Below, in pieces: positions 34,526 to 47,158 of a DNA stretch of 64,000 nucleotides. Origin of the DNA: Glycine soja. Its lineage: Eukaryota > Streptophyta > Magnoliopsida > Fabales > Fabaceae. The notes beneath the pieces were generated by a model, which was given only the letters and a program-made list of their open reading frames with translations, was not told the origin of the DNA and searched no databases. The stretch spans positions 31,238,263-31,302,262 of the forward strand of contig NC_041003.1 in the NCBI RefSeq assembly GCF_004193775.1, read 5' to 3'. Position 1 is the stretch's first letter, and every line of letters starts with the position of its first letter. The position numbers and the translations under genes were made by a program.

Positions 34526-34726
34526 ATGGACGCAGGTTACAATCCTTGTACTGTCGAAGAGGTCTTTAGGGATTTCAAGGGTCGCAAAGTTGCTTTGATT
34601 AAAGCCCTCACCACAGGTTCTTACTGCTACTTCTTTCTTTCTTCTTATCCTTTTTTTCATTTCAATTTTTTTTCCTTTACTTAAAAAAAAAATTAAATCA
34701 TTTTTTTTGCACCCTAACGTTTGTTT

Positions 34727-34898
34727 AAAAAAACTTCGTACCCCATTACCCAGAGGCTCTTCGCTATGCGAAGGTATGGGGGAGGGATGTTGTACGCAGG
34801 CTTACCCTTGCATATGCAAAGAGGCTATTTCCGGATTCGAACCCATGACCAACAAGTCACCAAGGCACAACTTTACCGCTGCACCAGGGCTCGCCCTC
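34727..34898 (-). mobile_element. Au-type SINE in intron 1 of the Alfin-like pseudogene
   Basis: 172 bp on the minus strand with tRNA-like pol III boxes: A box GCCCTGGTGCAGCGGTAAAG and B box GGTTCGAATCC, then the Au-SINE body (GCCTCTTTGCATATGCAAGG) and a T-rich 3' end. Perfect 16-bp target duplication ACCCTAACGTTTGTTT at 34711-34726 and 34899-34914. The perfect duplication indicates a recent insertion. Confidence 0.95.
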
Positions 34899-35204
34899 AC
34901 CCTAACGTTTGTTTGTTTGGTTTTTTTTCCCTCTCTTTTTTACATGTTTAATTAAATTGGTTTCTGTGTGGTTACTCCAGATGTTGAAGAGTTCTACCCG
35001 CAGTGCGATCCCGGTAACGTTTTGTTTCATAGAAAAGAAAAAGATTGTATTTTTATTATTTATTTTGGTCTACGTTTATATTTTGTTTCTTTCCCCCCTG
35101 TCTGGAACATTGAATTGATCTGATTCCTGAAGTGGAGAGTGGAAATTGTGTTTTTGTTTGTTTCAATTTGGAGAGGAATTTGAATTTAGTTGAATGTTGA
35201 GGCC

Positions 35205-35267
35205 GTGGGGTTTTCAAACTTAATTTTTCGAAAGCCGTGGGGTTTTCAAACTTAATTTTTCGAAAGT
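35205..35267. repeat. Tandem duplication of 33 bp
   Basis: GCCGTGGGGTTTTCAAAC followed by TTAATTTTTCGAAAG occurs twice in a row inside intron 2 of the Alfin-like pseudogene. Confidence 0.85.
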
Positions 35268-36727
35268 GTTACTTTCACGGTTTTGTAAATGGCTACCGGA
35301 AGTCTATATATATATATAAGGGAAACTATATTTTTTTCAACTTATGTGAGACAGAATAATAGCTGAATATTTAGGAGTGTCACAACGTAATAACGTATGA
35401 TGCTCTTCACATAACTAATTTGAGATTTGATGGACTTGGAGTTTTCATCTTGCACATTACAATATTAGTGCCTCATTGTTCTGCATCAGTATAAATCCTA
35501 GGTAAGACAGTTAATCTCAACCAATTTTATTTTTTTTATTGCCTGTAATATTGGCCTTTAGTTCATGTTAAGAGTTTCTCATATGCTTTTGATTTATCTA
35601 TTACATTTAAACTGTTGTGTGTTTTCGGTTCCATCTACTAAGAATTTTTGCAGGAGTTGGAGCTAAATAAATTGGGACGACCCATGATAAGAAGGGAAGG
35701 AACTTAAATGTTAAGCAGGTGAGCTATCATGTATATGGGAAAATTCGTATAAGAACAAAGAACCGGTTGTGATCCTAACGAGGGAGACGTGGGAAGTGGA
35801 GGGCCTTTAATTAGCATACATAAAAGAATTTCCTATATGTGAAGAATTTAATTTGGTCAATATTTCATTTTAACCGGCTTTATTATGTTACAATAGTTAC
35901 CTGGAAAAAATCTCACTTTGTGTATGCTTTTGAATAAATAAGTTTACTCTACAAGTTTATGAATAAGTCAATCCATTTGACTTACTCTGCAACAAATAAA
36001 TAAGTTTGTATACTATATCACTTTTTTCATGAGCATGAGTACTAAGTTTCAGAAATTAATTTTGTTTTTGAAACTTTTTTTAGTGTTTTCAGAAATTAAA
36101 AAAAAAAAGCTTTTTATCAACTCGTATATCACTTTGAGAATTATGATATGTACAAGAGAGATTTTTCCATATGTTTAATTTAAATTCTTTCAAATATGGC
36201 TGCTATTTATAACAAGTGTGTAATTTTATTTTATGTTTTACAAAAATTACAAGTGTGTAAATAATGTGTTAATTGTTCTTGCTCCTTGGGGATGGTCTTC
36301 GCTACCTATATAATTATCATGCTAGAAAGTATAAATCTAGCACTTAAATCATTAATTCAGTCACTGTAATGTGGATCATGGACGAGATTATTGGTTTAAT
36401 CATAGTTCTTTGTTTTCAAAGAATCAAATTCTGTTCAACACAAAACTCTGCCACATTTTAGATATTTTATTCAACTTATGTGAGCTTTGTGAATTGTGAT
36501 GCAGAGAAGGAAAATCTTTGCCTTTATGGATTTCCAAGTGAGCAGTGGGAAGTCAATCTGCTAGCTGAGGAGGTGCCCCCCAAGCTTCCAGAGCCAGCAT
36601 TGGGCATTAACTTTGCCAGAGATGGGATGCAAGAAAAGGACTGGATCTTTGGTTGCTGTACACAGTGATGCTTGCTTGCTTGCTGTGGCTTTTTATTTTG
36701 GTGCTATGTTTGGATTTGACAAGGCTG

Positions 36728-37929
36728 GTACGTACATATTTTCCTTTTTCTTCAGCATGTATATGGGCTTAGCTGATTATCACTTTTTCTCTTAAGTGAT
36801 GCATGTATTTTAATTTTGGGCAATATTGTTAAATGGGGATGCCATGGTGTGGAATGGCATGGCAGATTTTTTGCCAACCGCCATGGCAAAAAATTTAATA
36901 GTTAATTTTCTATTTTAATAGTTGATTTATTTAAAATAATTCATTATAAAAAATTTAAACTTTTTTTTACGACAAATAACGGTGAATATATTATTTTCAA
37001 GAAAATAAAAGAGTAATAACTAAGTATATTTCTATATTTTTTTAAGAAATCATTTTCAACGACTACATCCCTAAATGATAAAAAAACAATTAGAAATGCT
37101 AGGCTAAAGTCTAGTACTTTAATAATTGATTTTTTTCCTCTTTAAAAAAATACGCACTAACCTTCTTTGCTAACATTTAATTGCTCATATTCAAGATGAT
37201 TTATCAACCTCCTTCATCACCGGGAGAAAACAAATCACATCCTATGGTTGCACTCCTCCCCAGCTTAAATCTTAAATTGAGATTGTGAATCCATAAAAAA
37301 TAAAAAGAAATTTATAAGACTACAAATTTAATATTTTTTATGAAAAATAAAATTTTTTTGTCTATAAAAATTAAAAATATTATGAGAATTATAAAACATG
37401 CTCAGTTAACCATTTTAGAGCCCTCATCAATCCGACAACTTGTACCACATTTCTCATGTAATTATTGCTCCCCAATGTTTCTTATTTGTTAGTCCTCATA
37501 TTGTCCTTATTTGTTTCATAAACTAAGGATTTGTGTGTTTTCTTTTGTCTTCCCAATTTATTTTATTTTTTTCTTACTTGAGTGTTTATTGAGAAATTTA
37601 TTCAAATTAACTCAATATCTTGACATGAGTTTCAAACATCATACCACAATAGTTGTACATTTCATGATTAAATGTATGATGTAATAGAGTCTAAGTTCGT
37701 ATTAGCAAGGAAAGGAAAAATAGGTTACTGATAATTCATTATTTTTAATTTTTTAATTTTTTTTAAAAAAAGACATGCTAAGATGAGTATCTGAAAAATT
37801 ATCTTAAAAAATTTACTTTCTAAGACAGTTTTGGAAAAATCGTCTTAGAATCCTTAATTTTTTTTTTAAAAAAAATATTCTAAGATGGTTCTCTGAAAAA
37901 TCGTCTTAGAAGCCTCAATCTTTTCAATT
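36728..37929. other. AT-rich non-coding DNA after the Alfin-like exon 3
   Basis: The expected Alfin-like exon 4 is not found. 36840-36900 has GCCATGGTGTGGAATGGCAT / GCCAACCGCCATGGC pairs; 37790-37925 has repeated TCTAAGACAGTTTTGGAAAA and ATCGTCTTAGAA pairs that could fold, resembling terminal repeats of another DNA element. No gene is supported. Confidence 0.5.
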
Positions 37930-38492
37930 AAAAAAAATTGCTTCCGAAATAGGTGTTCCATAACAATAAAAAATTGCTTTCAAAATAGGTGTTCCATAAT
38001 AGTAAAAAATAACTTTCAGAATGCCTGTTTCGCATCAGTAAAAAATAATGGTTGAAAATAAAAAAAAAAATTATGTATTATAGAAAACCTATTCTAAAAC
38101 TCAATCTATGTTTTGGAATAGTCATTTTGAAAGGCTACTATATAGCTTTCGGAATCGTGTCTCCAAAATAATGATTGAAAATAAAAAAAATAAAACATTC
38201 TATAATTGTCATTCCGAAAGACAAAACATAATGTTCCGAATTGCACTCTATCCTTCAATGGCAACATGCAAAGGAAGGAAGAGGGGGGAGGACGTTTTGC
38301 AACATTGTGACTGGTGAGGAGGAGGTCGCGAGGTTGTTGTTAAGAAGTTGTCGTCGCAGGTGATGGAGGTGTTGTCTTGGGAGTAGTTCGCACAAAGAGG
38401 AAGGTATTAGGGTTGGAAAATGGTAGTTTGGTATTTTCAAACAGAAATGGCGAGTGTAGGATACACATATGGGAGTGTAGAATTTAAATCCC
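37930..38492. mobile_element. Right end of a third MULE (MULE-C)
   Basis: Ends GAGTGTAGAATTTAAATCCC at 38492, matching the right end of MULE-B (GAGTGCAAAATTCAAATCCC at 47158). Upstream are the same GTTCCATAA / TTCCGAAAG subterminal repeats. No left end was found, so the element may be truncated or its left end unrecognisable. Confidence 0.6.
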
Positions 38493-38559
38493 GATCTAAT
38501 TTTTGTTGCCCACAGTCGAAGCAAGGGTTTTGAATCCTATACTCCCATATTTGTATCCT

Positions 38560-39673
38560 TCAACCCCAAGCATCCTTGAAATTACAAAATTACCCTTAAT
38601 GAGATAACACCACCCCAACCCTAACACATCCCTCCTTCAGAAACCATCTACCCAAACACCACCTTCCCCGCCATGCAACTCCCACTCGCAATGACAGCTC
38701 CTGCGACAACGCCTCTCCTTCCTGTGAAGGTTGTTATTCTTCCTGCGACAACTCTCCTCCTTCTCCTGCTCCACCTTGTTCTGTCTGCACCCTCCTCGTT
38801 GTGACTCTTTGTACACCCTTCTCCCACCATTCAAGGTAAGTTCTTTTCATCTCTCTTGGGTTCTGGTAAGGAGGGTTTTTGGATCTGAAATATGTGTTCT
38901 GGAACACCTATTCCAGAAGAGTTTCTCTGGAACACCTATTCCAGAATAGTAATTTGATTTGTTATACAAATACTTGTATTTCATTAAATAGTAATATTTA
39001 TCACTCTGCACTTTACTCTCTAACATGTTGTCTAGATCTTAATTTTAATGTTATTGAACCATGATATATTATTAATTTTTCTCCATCCTCAAAATTTCTT
39101 AAGCATGGATGCTATTTTGGTACGATAATACATAAATCTACACCAAAGAAAAGGACTTGAGAAGTTGCAAAAATTATGTAAATGAAAAATAATACATACA
39201 AAATGCATTTTACATATTTTCTTCTGTAATTTGGTTTCATTTGAACTCTTTAGAATACTTGGAACTGCCTAAGAGAATTCCCCTCAGCCTATATGAATTT
39301 ATATTCATATCTGTTCACATTTTATGAGTTTCTAACATTCAGAAAGTGTGAAATGATACTAGGATTCTTAACTGTTAAGTTCACATTAGTAATCATATCC
39401 GATAAAAAATTTAGTTGGGTTAAATTAAGAGATGGAAAGCTTGATTACCAGTTTTTGCAATGTTTGTTTGATATTTTGCAAGCAATAAGTACAAAGCAAT
39501 ATTTTGAATTGAAAGAAAGCAAGAAATATGTATGATAGAGGCTAATATAGAAGATTAGAAATAGATTTTTGTTGAGTAATAATCTGTAATTCCCAATCTC
39601 TGCTCCAATCTTAGCAGTATGAAGATTATAGTACTTCGTGATGTTTTCCCTGTTTTGTTCTTTATTGTAGAAG
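38560..39673. other. MULE-B left subterminal zone
   Basis: Contains CTGGAACACCTATTCCAGAA twice (38897, 38931) and a C/T-rich stretch at 38640-38800. Minus-strand ORFs at 38637-38834 are Arg/Gly-rich shadows of the C/T-rich tract. Confidence 0.5.
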
Positions 39674-42600
39674 TTGTTGCTTTTAGTCTATCAGATTGTA
39701 GAATCTATTGATAAAAAAATTAATGTTCAAATAGCGCATACAAAAAGAGTTAATTTTGATGGTGATGATGACAATGACAGATGCATTAGACCAATAATGT
39801 TTGATCATAAGCGACATGTAGAAGCTCAAGTGGTGGACCCTTTAAAACAACCTGCGCAAGTGGAGCCTTCAAAGCATGTTAAGAAAGTGGAGGATGTCGA
39901 GCATGTTGACCAAGTCCAGGTTCTTCAACAAGTGGAACCTGTTGACCATGTCCAATCTGAGGACTAGCAAGAGCAGGACCCCCATGTTGTCTTTCTTGGT
40001 GGCCCTAAGGACCCATCACTGATGACCTAATATGTTGATCATGTGGCTTGGGAAGTATAGGGTGGCATGGTAAACTACTAAGCTTGTTTCAATATTTAAA
40101 ATTTATTCAATCATTGAAATGTTTTTCGTCTTTTGGATTTTATTTAGTAATTACCTATGCCATTGTAGGAACGCGGTGAGATAAAATTAGTATCACGTGG
40201 GAGAAAGTTGCAATTAAAGATTATCCTACATGACCAGATACAGGATGTGGTCAAGGGGTCTAGTTTCTTCCTGTTAACTACATGCAGTTATCAAATAATA
40301 GACAATGGACTCTTGTCTGCTTTTGTAGAAAAATGGCACAGAGAGACAAACACCTTCCATTTGCCCGTGGGAGAGATGACGATAACACTTGATGATGTGG
40401 CATTGTTACTTGACACTCTCATTACTGGTGCCTTTTACAATTGTGAACATATGGATAAGGAAGCGGCAATTCTCATACTTGTTGAGTTACTTGAAGTTGA
40501 ATATAAGGATTCCTTTAATGAACAAAGAAAACTAGAGGTTGACAAATCCGTTTAAGCTAGTTGTGGGGGTGTGTATGAGAAGAGGTGTTAGGAAGAGAAA
40601 ATGGGATGAAGCAGTAAGAGTCTATTTGTTTCATCTAGTCAGTTGCACCTTATTTGTTAATAAAAGTGCAACCTATGTAGAGGTAAAATCCTTATATTTC
40701 TTGTGACCTTAAAGGATGATAGGTATTCATTGGGGGCAAATGGCTTTACATATCTTTATGAGCATCTTGGTGATGCTAGTTTTGTTGGCACAAAGTGTAA
40801 CACCCCCATTTTTTTTCGTAAAACAAATAAAAAGAGTTTTATTTAAAAATTAAATAAATGAGAGGAAATGGTATTTGTTAATTAAAATAAGGATTTCATA
40901 GTATTAGAAAATAAAGAGTAAAATGATATTTTAGAAAATAAAGAAAAATTTTAATTGGTTATTTATTTAATGAAAGAGTGAAATATAGTTTATTTTTATA
41001 GAATAATAAAATAAAGAAAAATAGAGTAAATAATAAGCACAAAGTACCCTAGCTATAAATAGAAATATATTTGGTTAGTTTTTATAATTAAGATACGTGT
41101 TTATGCTTTTTCTTCCAACCACTCTCGTTCTCTCTTCTTCTTCTTCCAAAATCTTTTCTTTTTTCTGCACACTCAAACTTATTCCAATAACACTATGATC
41201 CCGGACTTGTTAACCGTTAGATCGTCCTGAAATTTAAACATCACCTTAGGAACTCATTTTTGAACATCACCAACGTTGGGATTTGAGAAATAATATTTGT
41301 AGAGAGAGAAATGTCTCTCACACAGAGACAATGAAATTGAGACTTCGATCTCTTCTTTTTCTCTCTAACACTTGGAAATAGTAGCAGAGTAATCAAAGGA
41401 AAAGTTTGAGGAATCTTAAAGAACCGCTAGAGATGTCATTATCGCTATCGGACTGGACACGTGAGCCCATTTAGAGGTAAAAGTGTGTTTTGAGGTCTGA
41501 ATTGTGCCTCTTTTGTTTCACGAAACAAAGGTTTTTTGTGAAGTACGACCATGCTTGATGGGAGCACGCCTGTGCTTAGTGAAAATCAGTTGTTTTAAGC
41601 CCGTGCTATTTTTTTTACAATGTGAGTTAACTTGTAGCCTAAACATGACTAAGAAAATAATTGAATTAGGTTTTGTGGTCTTAATGAAATTTGTATCCCT
41701 AGATGTGAGAAAACAAATTTCATTGGTTTCACCCAATTCAGAGTTGTATAGCCCCCTAGAGACTCAAATTACTGAGCAAAGGTTGGACTGTCAAGATTAA
41801 GCAATGATTCAATCTTTACGTTAGGTTTAGACATAGTTAATGGTCAAATTGATTTTTGTAATCAACATAAGAGTTGTAGATAATTGTCTTAGATTTCAAA
41901 CAAGATAAGTATGAACTTAATAGGATTAGACGATTAGTACATCCCATGTACTTGTAATTTGACTCTACAAAGGTCATAGTAACTTAGGAGGAAATGTAAG
42001 GATATATTTGTTTACTATACATGTACGTGTGGTTGCTATTAACTAAATGAATAAGTGAATGATTATATGCCTTAAATGTTGGAAGATTTCTATTTTATGA
42101 TATACATACATACATATATGATGTATGAGAAGTGATAATGTGTTAGTGAGAAGGTGTGATGAGACATGTTATTGTGAAGTGTAAAGTGATGGTATTGAGT
42201 TGTGAGCTATGGACTGTACAATCAAAAAACTATAACACCATTTTAACATGTCATTTTGGGATTATGAATTTGTGATTGAGATTGATTATAAGTGACAAGT
42301 TGAGCATGTGTTAATTTATGAGATACATGTAAACATGTGATGGTGAATTATGACGTTGTGAGATGTTAAATTATGGACATGGGATATGATTGTGAATAAG
42401 TGTTTGATTAATACTTGATGTGATATTACTTGTGTTGTGAATTATACAATAACCTAACTGGTATTTACCATGTGAAAAGTGTTTATACGCGAGATGTTAA
42501 AAGGAAAGTGTAGGGTTCCAAATTAGGAACTTGATATGTAAATTGTAGTGTGATGTCGTGAGTATTGTATAATTCATTAGTAGTGTCTACGTGCAAAAGT

Positions 42601-44494
42601 TGTTTTAGGGGTTGAACCTGAATTAGCAAGGTGAGTCTCTAACGGATTCTTCGAAGTCTAAACCTTGGGGGTAAATGCACTCGGTTTGTGTGCTCCTTTA
42701 AGCCTATGTTGATCCCATGTGGTTGGAGCATTCTCGCAAAATATAGTGACCCTGACTGGTCACCTTATGATTTCACTTAGTGAGGGTGACCTAACATACC
42801 CATCGTGTGGCGTGTCTTATTATGTACTCCTAGGCGCCCTGGTGTTGTTTTTCACTGACATAGTACCATATTGCATATAGGCTTGAGTCTTAGTATAATT
42901 GTTGCATAAAGTCTGTGAATTGTTTATTTTGAAATTGGTGAATGTTGTTACGTCTTGATTCAAGTGTGCGATTCATGTGTAATGCGATTGGTGATTGAAA
43001 AATGAATTTTAAATGATAAAGTGATGAATTGATGTGGATTTTATTAAGTTGAACTATGTGATAAATATTTTCATAATGCATTTTGCTTATGCCTTTATTT
43101 ATTCGTATTTTATTTAGAAATGTGATAACTCACTCTCTGTATGTTGTTTGTATTTGGATCCTATGATGATCTCGAACCTTGTATTTGTGGGAGCAAATGG
43201 TTAGATGGATGACTTTAAAGAACCTTATACTAGAGGATGTTAGGACACAATGTTCAGATAGGATGCAACATTGGGACATGAGTTTCTGTTTCAATTGCAT
43301 GATGTTTTGAACATATTATTTTACATTATTTTATTTTGCTACTTAACTTGAGTTCTTTTGTAAACTTGGACGACATTGTTTTGAGCCGGAGATGTTTTTA
43401 ATAATTTTTATTTGGTAACAGTGAAACGAATGTGACATTTTTATCGACGTGGATTTGTTTACGTGATTTAAATAAAATTGATTTAATTAAATTTCATATT
43501 TTTATATGTTTTTCTTATTTATATGTATGTCGAGGTAGATGGTATCACACAAAGCATATTGGTGGCTATGACACTTTTCTTTAGGTAATTATGTGTCATT
43601 ACAATTGTTTCTTATATTATTAATAACACCATTGTGTACTAATACTTTGGTTTGCTTTTGTTGGTGACACAGGGATGAATTTATGAGCACTTTGTTAGCA
43701 TTGGCATTGGGGATGATGTCTTGGCATATGAAGAGACCTCTCTATGTGTTAGTCAATGATCAAATAAGTCTTCTTTGTTAGTAATTCATTACATGAAATT
43801 AATTGATGAGCTGACCATCAATGGAGTTAGGTGGACTCCATATCAGGAGCATTAGATTCATCGTCTATTTGAGAATATATATTTGTTTTCTAGATTCATT
43901 CAGTTGGGTCTAGAAATGTAAATTCATTTGTCACTGTCAGAGAGGGTCTTGTGCCAATACAAGTTTTGTTAGAATATTCCCCGACACCCTTCTTTGTTCA
44001 CTGATTAGCTTCCCACCATATAACAAGTTGATGATAGGTGGATACATTTGCAAGATCACTTGATCCACCCCACAGTGCATGTAATGAATCCAATAGATTT
44101 TGATGCAGGGTACTATGAGTGGTTTTACAATGTCTCACATCCTTTTGTACAAGCACATTTTTCTGCTCCACTCCCTTATGCAAATATGGATCATGCACAT
44201 CCTACAGTTGTAAGTGTGCATGAATTTATGATAATAACTTGTATCCTATCATGCTTTTCTGACATTAATTTGTTTGTTGTTTGTTTGACAACAAACATAT
44301 CGTAGGATTGGGCTACTATTATAGCGTATGATTGACCATAGGTCGATTACTCAAGGCATTAATTGATGCATATGCTTTGACTGAAGAGGCATTGACATTA
44401 GCGCATGGAGTAACTGATGATGGAAGTGTCAACACCAACAGAGGTCCAGGTGTAGAAGAGGTAGGCATGGCCGTTGGCCGGCGAGGATGTGGAT
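39674..44494 (+). pseudogene. PMD (plant mobile domain, MAIN-like) gene of MULE-B, disrupted
   Basis: Pieces in order: acidic/Val-His-rich N-terminal repeats (VEDVEHVDQVQVLQQVEPVD, 39880-39960), FLGGPKDPSLMT (about 39990), LLSAFVEKWHRETNTFHLPV then GEMTITLDDVALLLDTLITG (40310-40440), LGANGFTYLYEHLGDASFVG (40720-40790), the LTR insertion 40796-43549, HIGGY (43556), CWIYEH-like exon (43680), WTPYQEH (43840), WIHLQDHLIHPTVHVMNPID and YYEWFYNVSHPFVQ (44040-44160), and an exon ending GVEEVGMAVGRRGCG-stop (44494). Several TAG/TAA codons interrupt it. PMD proteins (aminotransferase-like fold) occur in host MAIN/MAIL genes and in MULEs. Confidence 0.85.
40796..43549. mobile_element. Solo LTR, 2.75 kb, chromovirus (Tekay/Del) type
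   Basis: Starts TGTAACACCCCC and ends GATGGTATCACA; flanked by CAAAG (40791-40795, 43550-43554). The great length and the GGACTTGTTAACCGTTAGATCGTC segment fit Tekay/Del chromovirus LTRs. No internal region remains. It inserted into the PMD gene of MULE-B after that element had landed. Confidence 0.9.
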
Positions 44495-44889
44495 AGTTGT
44501 ACTATACAAGATGGAAGGCATTTTGTGGATACTTGTTCACTTTATAGCTATTTTGAGACCATCATTAGTGACTATATTAACTATTGACTAATCATTTGTA
44601 TTAATTGACTTTGTGAAAATTGTGAGACTATATGAACTTGTTGTCTTTATCATTAGTGAATGTGTGAACTTATTGTCTTTGACAAGTTATACGTATCTGA
44701 ATTTTTAAGGGAGATTATGTCAAATTTTTTTATAGAAATACATAACTACATGATCCAAATAAGTGGTCAATAAGGTTACATAATGCTACGACATATAGAA
44801 ATCAAAAAACATATCTGACAGTAACATATGTGTCCATAATGTTACATAAATCAATCATATCAAAGATTTACATAATCGCGTGTAAATCT
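44495..44889. other. Convergent spacer between PMD-B and transposase-B
   Basis: No ORF with domain content. It corresponds in position to the 52278-54150 spacer of MULE-A but lacks the 190-bp tandem array. Confidence 0.5.
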
Positions 44890-46926
44890 TATTAATGGTG
44901 AAAATTGTTGTATTCGGCCAACTTAAAAGGTGACCCATTATTTTGCTCGTGGATGACAATGTGTGGACCACAACACATCAAGCCTTGGTATAGGACAATG
45001 ATATGTGAAATGTACCTACATATTTTATAAAAAAAAACATAATTAGGAAATGCAATTTCACGAAGTTTACTTTGATAATAATCTCACCAGCTATGTCAAC
45101 CTCTTTCAATCGTTGAATGATAGCATCAAATTCTTGTTGCATAGAGAATTATTTGTTTTGATCAATAGACCCCATGTCATTGAAACTTAGCTTGGTCTAG
45201 TATAAATGAATCGCTTCACGTGGTTTGCTACGTAAAGCACACCTAGCTAGTTCACAAGCACACGGCAAACCATAGGTAGAACATACAATGCATCCACAAC
45301 AAGACATGTCTGCCTTTTTGAAGCTTTTCTGCAAAATAATTCAATGCATACCTTGAAATAAATCCAGGCACTTGTACATTTGTACATTAAATGTATGACC
45401 AACAACATGAATGCTATGCTCAAATGAGGATCTAATTTCATTATGCTACATAATAATGATGTTGTTCATTGTATCTTCAAGGTCTAATGGGCAAACTCAA
45501 CTGTAAAGCTAAATTTTGCCACAAATGTCTCAACCAAATGAAGATGGTAAACAGAAACTACTTTAATAGATCATGGGTTATAAGTTAAAAACTTATTGAT
45601 TGTTGTGTTCCCTAAGTGCATGATTTTATTTGTTTGTGCCTTTACAAACATTTCCTTGTGAGGGATCAACCAAGTATCTTTCACATACACAACAAACTCA
45701 TGACATGGTTGACAGATAAAGTCAAACTTTGTTAGACAATCTTCATATTCAAACTCTATAGGATAATCCATAACAGTTTCTTGAGTCACATTCTTATCAA
45801 TATAAAATTGGCACAACAAGTTACGTGACTTAGGCAACACAATTTTTATTATATTCATCAAGGCTAAATCTCTGTCTGTGACAACCACTTTCGATAATCC
45901 ATCAAATCTACAAAAAAAAGGCCTCTAAACCTTTCAAATGCCCACACAAAGTTATTTTCACGTTCAACTTCCAAGTAAGCAAAAACAACAGAAAATGTCA
46001 TCCCAATACACATAACACCAACAATCTCAAGCAAAGGTAGCCTATACATGTTGATTTTGTACATACTATTCATGAAGAACACTATGTTAAATGCATTCAA
46101 CAATTTTACCGAATTAGGATGTGTCCAAAAAATGTCACGTACAACTTCTTCATCATTCACCACATGCCAACGAATATACATATCACACTCTAACAAATTC
46201 ATTAAATATTGCATTTGTGTTCAGGGGAATCTTTGAGATCTTTGATATGTAATTTTGGTAGTATACACTTGTCTGATGGTTGCGACATTTTTTTCATTAT
46301 GCTCTTTCAATGTCAGAAGAATATTTTTAAACTTCACCATACTTTGTCATGTCAGCAAGCATTGTCTTCTAATTAGTCGTTAGTTGACCAGTATATCAAT
46401 GGTAGACCAAGTCTTAGCAACATCATGATTATGAGATCCACACATTACCGTAACTACCCATCCTTCACCATTCTTCAGTGGTTTTTTTTTTCTCAATCTA
46501 AAGGGACTATCACATTTTCTAGTCCTAGTGGGCATCTTTGTATCCTTTTTGTCTTTTCTATATTTGTAACCCCTCTCACAACACAAGCCAACAAATATCT
46601 TCCTTCCAAGTTGCCCATTTGTTGTGTCTGATCTCAAAATGATAATAACAAAATCCAACTCAAATGCAATCGCTTGAGCCCATTTCAATAACTCATCTTG
46701 AGTATGAAAAACCTACATAAACAATATACAACATATTAGTCAAAGTTCACCTTTTAAGCAATAAATACATCAACAATTAGATAAATTACATAATAATAAC
46801 ACGATAGCATTACCTCTCTAGTTGTAAAAAAATTGCTACAATCAACATTTTTAACTGTATCATTCACATTCTTACCCATATCTATGTCGACTTCATCAAA
46901 CATCTTGTTGAAGTAATCATCCTCCA
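44890..46926 (-). pseudogene. MURA-type transposase of MULE-B, decayed
   Basis: Exon 1 46926-46814 (MEDDYFNKMFDEVDIDMG), exon 2 from 46712. FAR1/zinc-binding region: RKCDSPFRLRKKKP and GSHNHDVAK (46570-46420); MULE core: VVRDIFWTHPNSVKLLNAFN, VFFMNSMYKINMYRLPLLEI (46080), VVVTDRDLALMN (45880), LLCQFYIDKNV, NTWLIPHKE-like segment (45650); SWIM zinc finger GLPCACELARCALR (45270-45230). The first catalytic Asp (FIDSTYKTN in relatives) is Asn. There are frame breaks between ORFs and the OTU extension seen in MULE-A is not recognised here. Transposase binds the TIRs and joins ends; this copy is inactive. Confidence 0.85.
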
Positions 46927-47158
46927 TACAAACTAAAATTGTAAAGTGATAAAAACAATCAAAGTTATAATTATCCAATCTCCCTCTCCTGTTGAAAACA
47001 TTTATTTTGAAAAAGGCATTTCGGAAGCTCAAATTAAGCTTATGAAATGGGCATTCCAGAACACAAAATGAGTTCTGGAATGAGTATTTTGGAGTATATA
47101 AAACATGCTTCCGAAACAAGTGTAGGATACATATATGAGAGTGCAAAATTCAAATCCC
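46927..47158. repeat. MULE-B right subterminal zone and TIR
   Basis: Contains ATTCCAGAACACAAAATGAG then TTCTGGAATGAG, the counterpart of the left palindromes, and the terminal inverted repeat ending CAAATCCC at 47158. Confidence 0.75.

Larger units (their letters stand above)
34526..36727 (+). pseudogene. Alfin-like PHD-finger gene, truncated 5' part
   Basis: Exons 34526-34616, 34981-35013 and 36505-36727 splice in phase with GT/AG borders to the N-terminal DUF3594 domain of Alfin-like proteins: [75 protein letters not shown]. Two bases are missing after EKDW (about 36644), giving a TGA soon after; with the frame reset the exon runs on to [14 protein letters not shown] and a donor at 36728. 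Exons for the rest of the domain and the C-terminal PHD finger, which reads H3K4me3 in this family, are absent before the MULE block and after it. So it is a non-processed, truncated, frameshifted copy. Confidence 0.93.
38525..47158 (-). mobile_element. MULE-B, transposase plus PMD gene
   Basis: Inverted ends: left GGGTTTTGAATCCTATACTC, right (complement) GGGATTTGAATTTTGCACTC, continuing CCATATTTGTATCC / TCATATATGTATCC. Flanking 9-mers TCGAAGCAA and TTGAACCAA agree at 7 of 9, an aged Mutator-type duplication. Left and right subterminal zones carry TGGAACACCTATTCCAGAA-type imperfect palindromes. It holds a PMD gene (plus) and a MURA-type transposase (minus) that converge, the mirror image of MULE-A. 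A 2.75-kb solo LTR sits in the PMD gene. All genes are broken. Confidence 0.85.

Noticed and set aside
34780..34900. tRNA gene suggested by the box B GGTTCGAATCC
   Set aside because: No cloverleaf is completed; body, 3' end and target duplication show a SINE.
38637..38834. Arg/Gly-rich minus-strand ORFs in MULE-B
   Set aside because: Shadow of a C/T-rich stretch; two overlapping frames are equally open.
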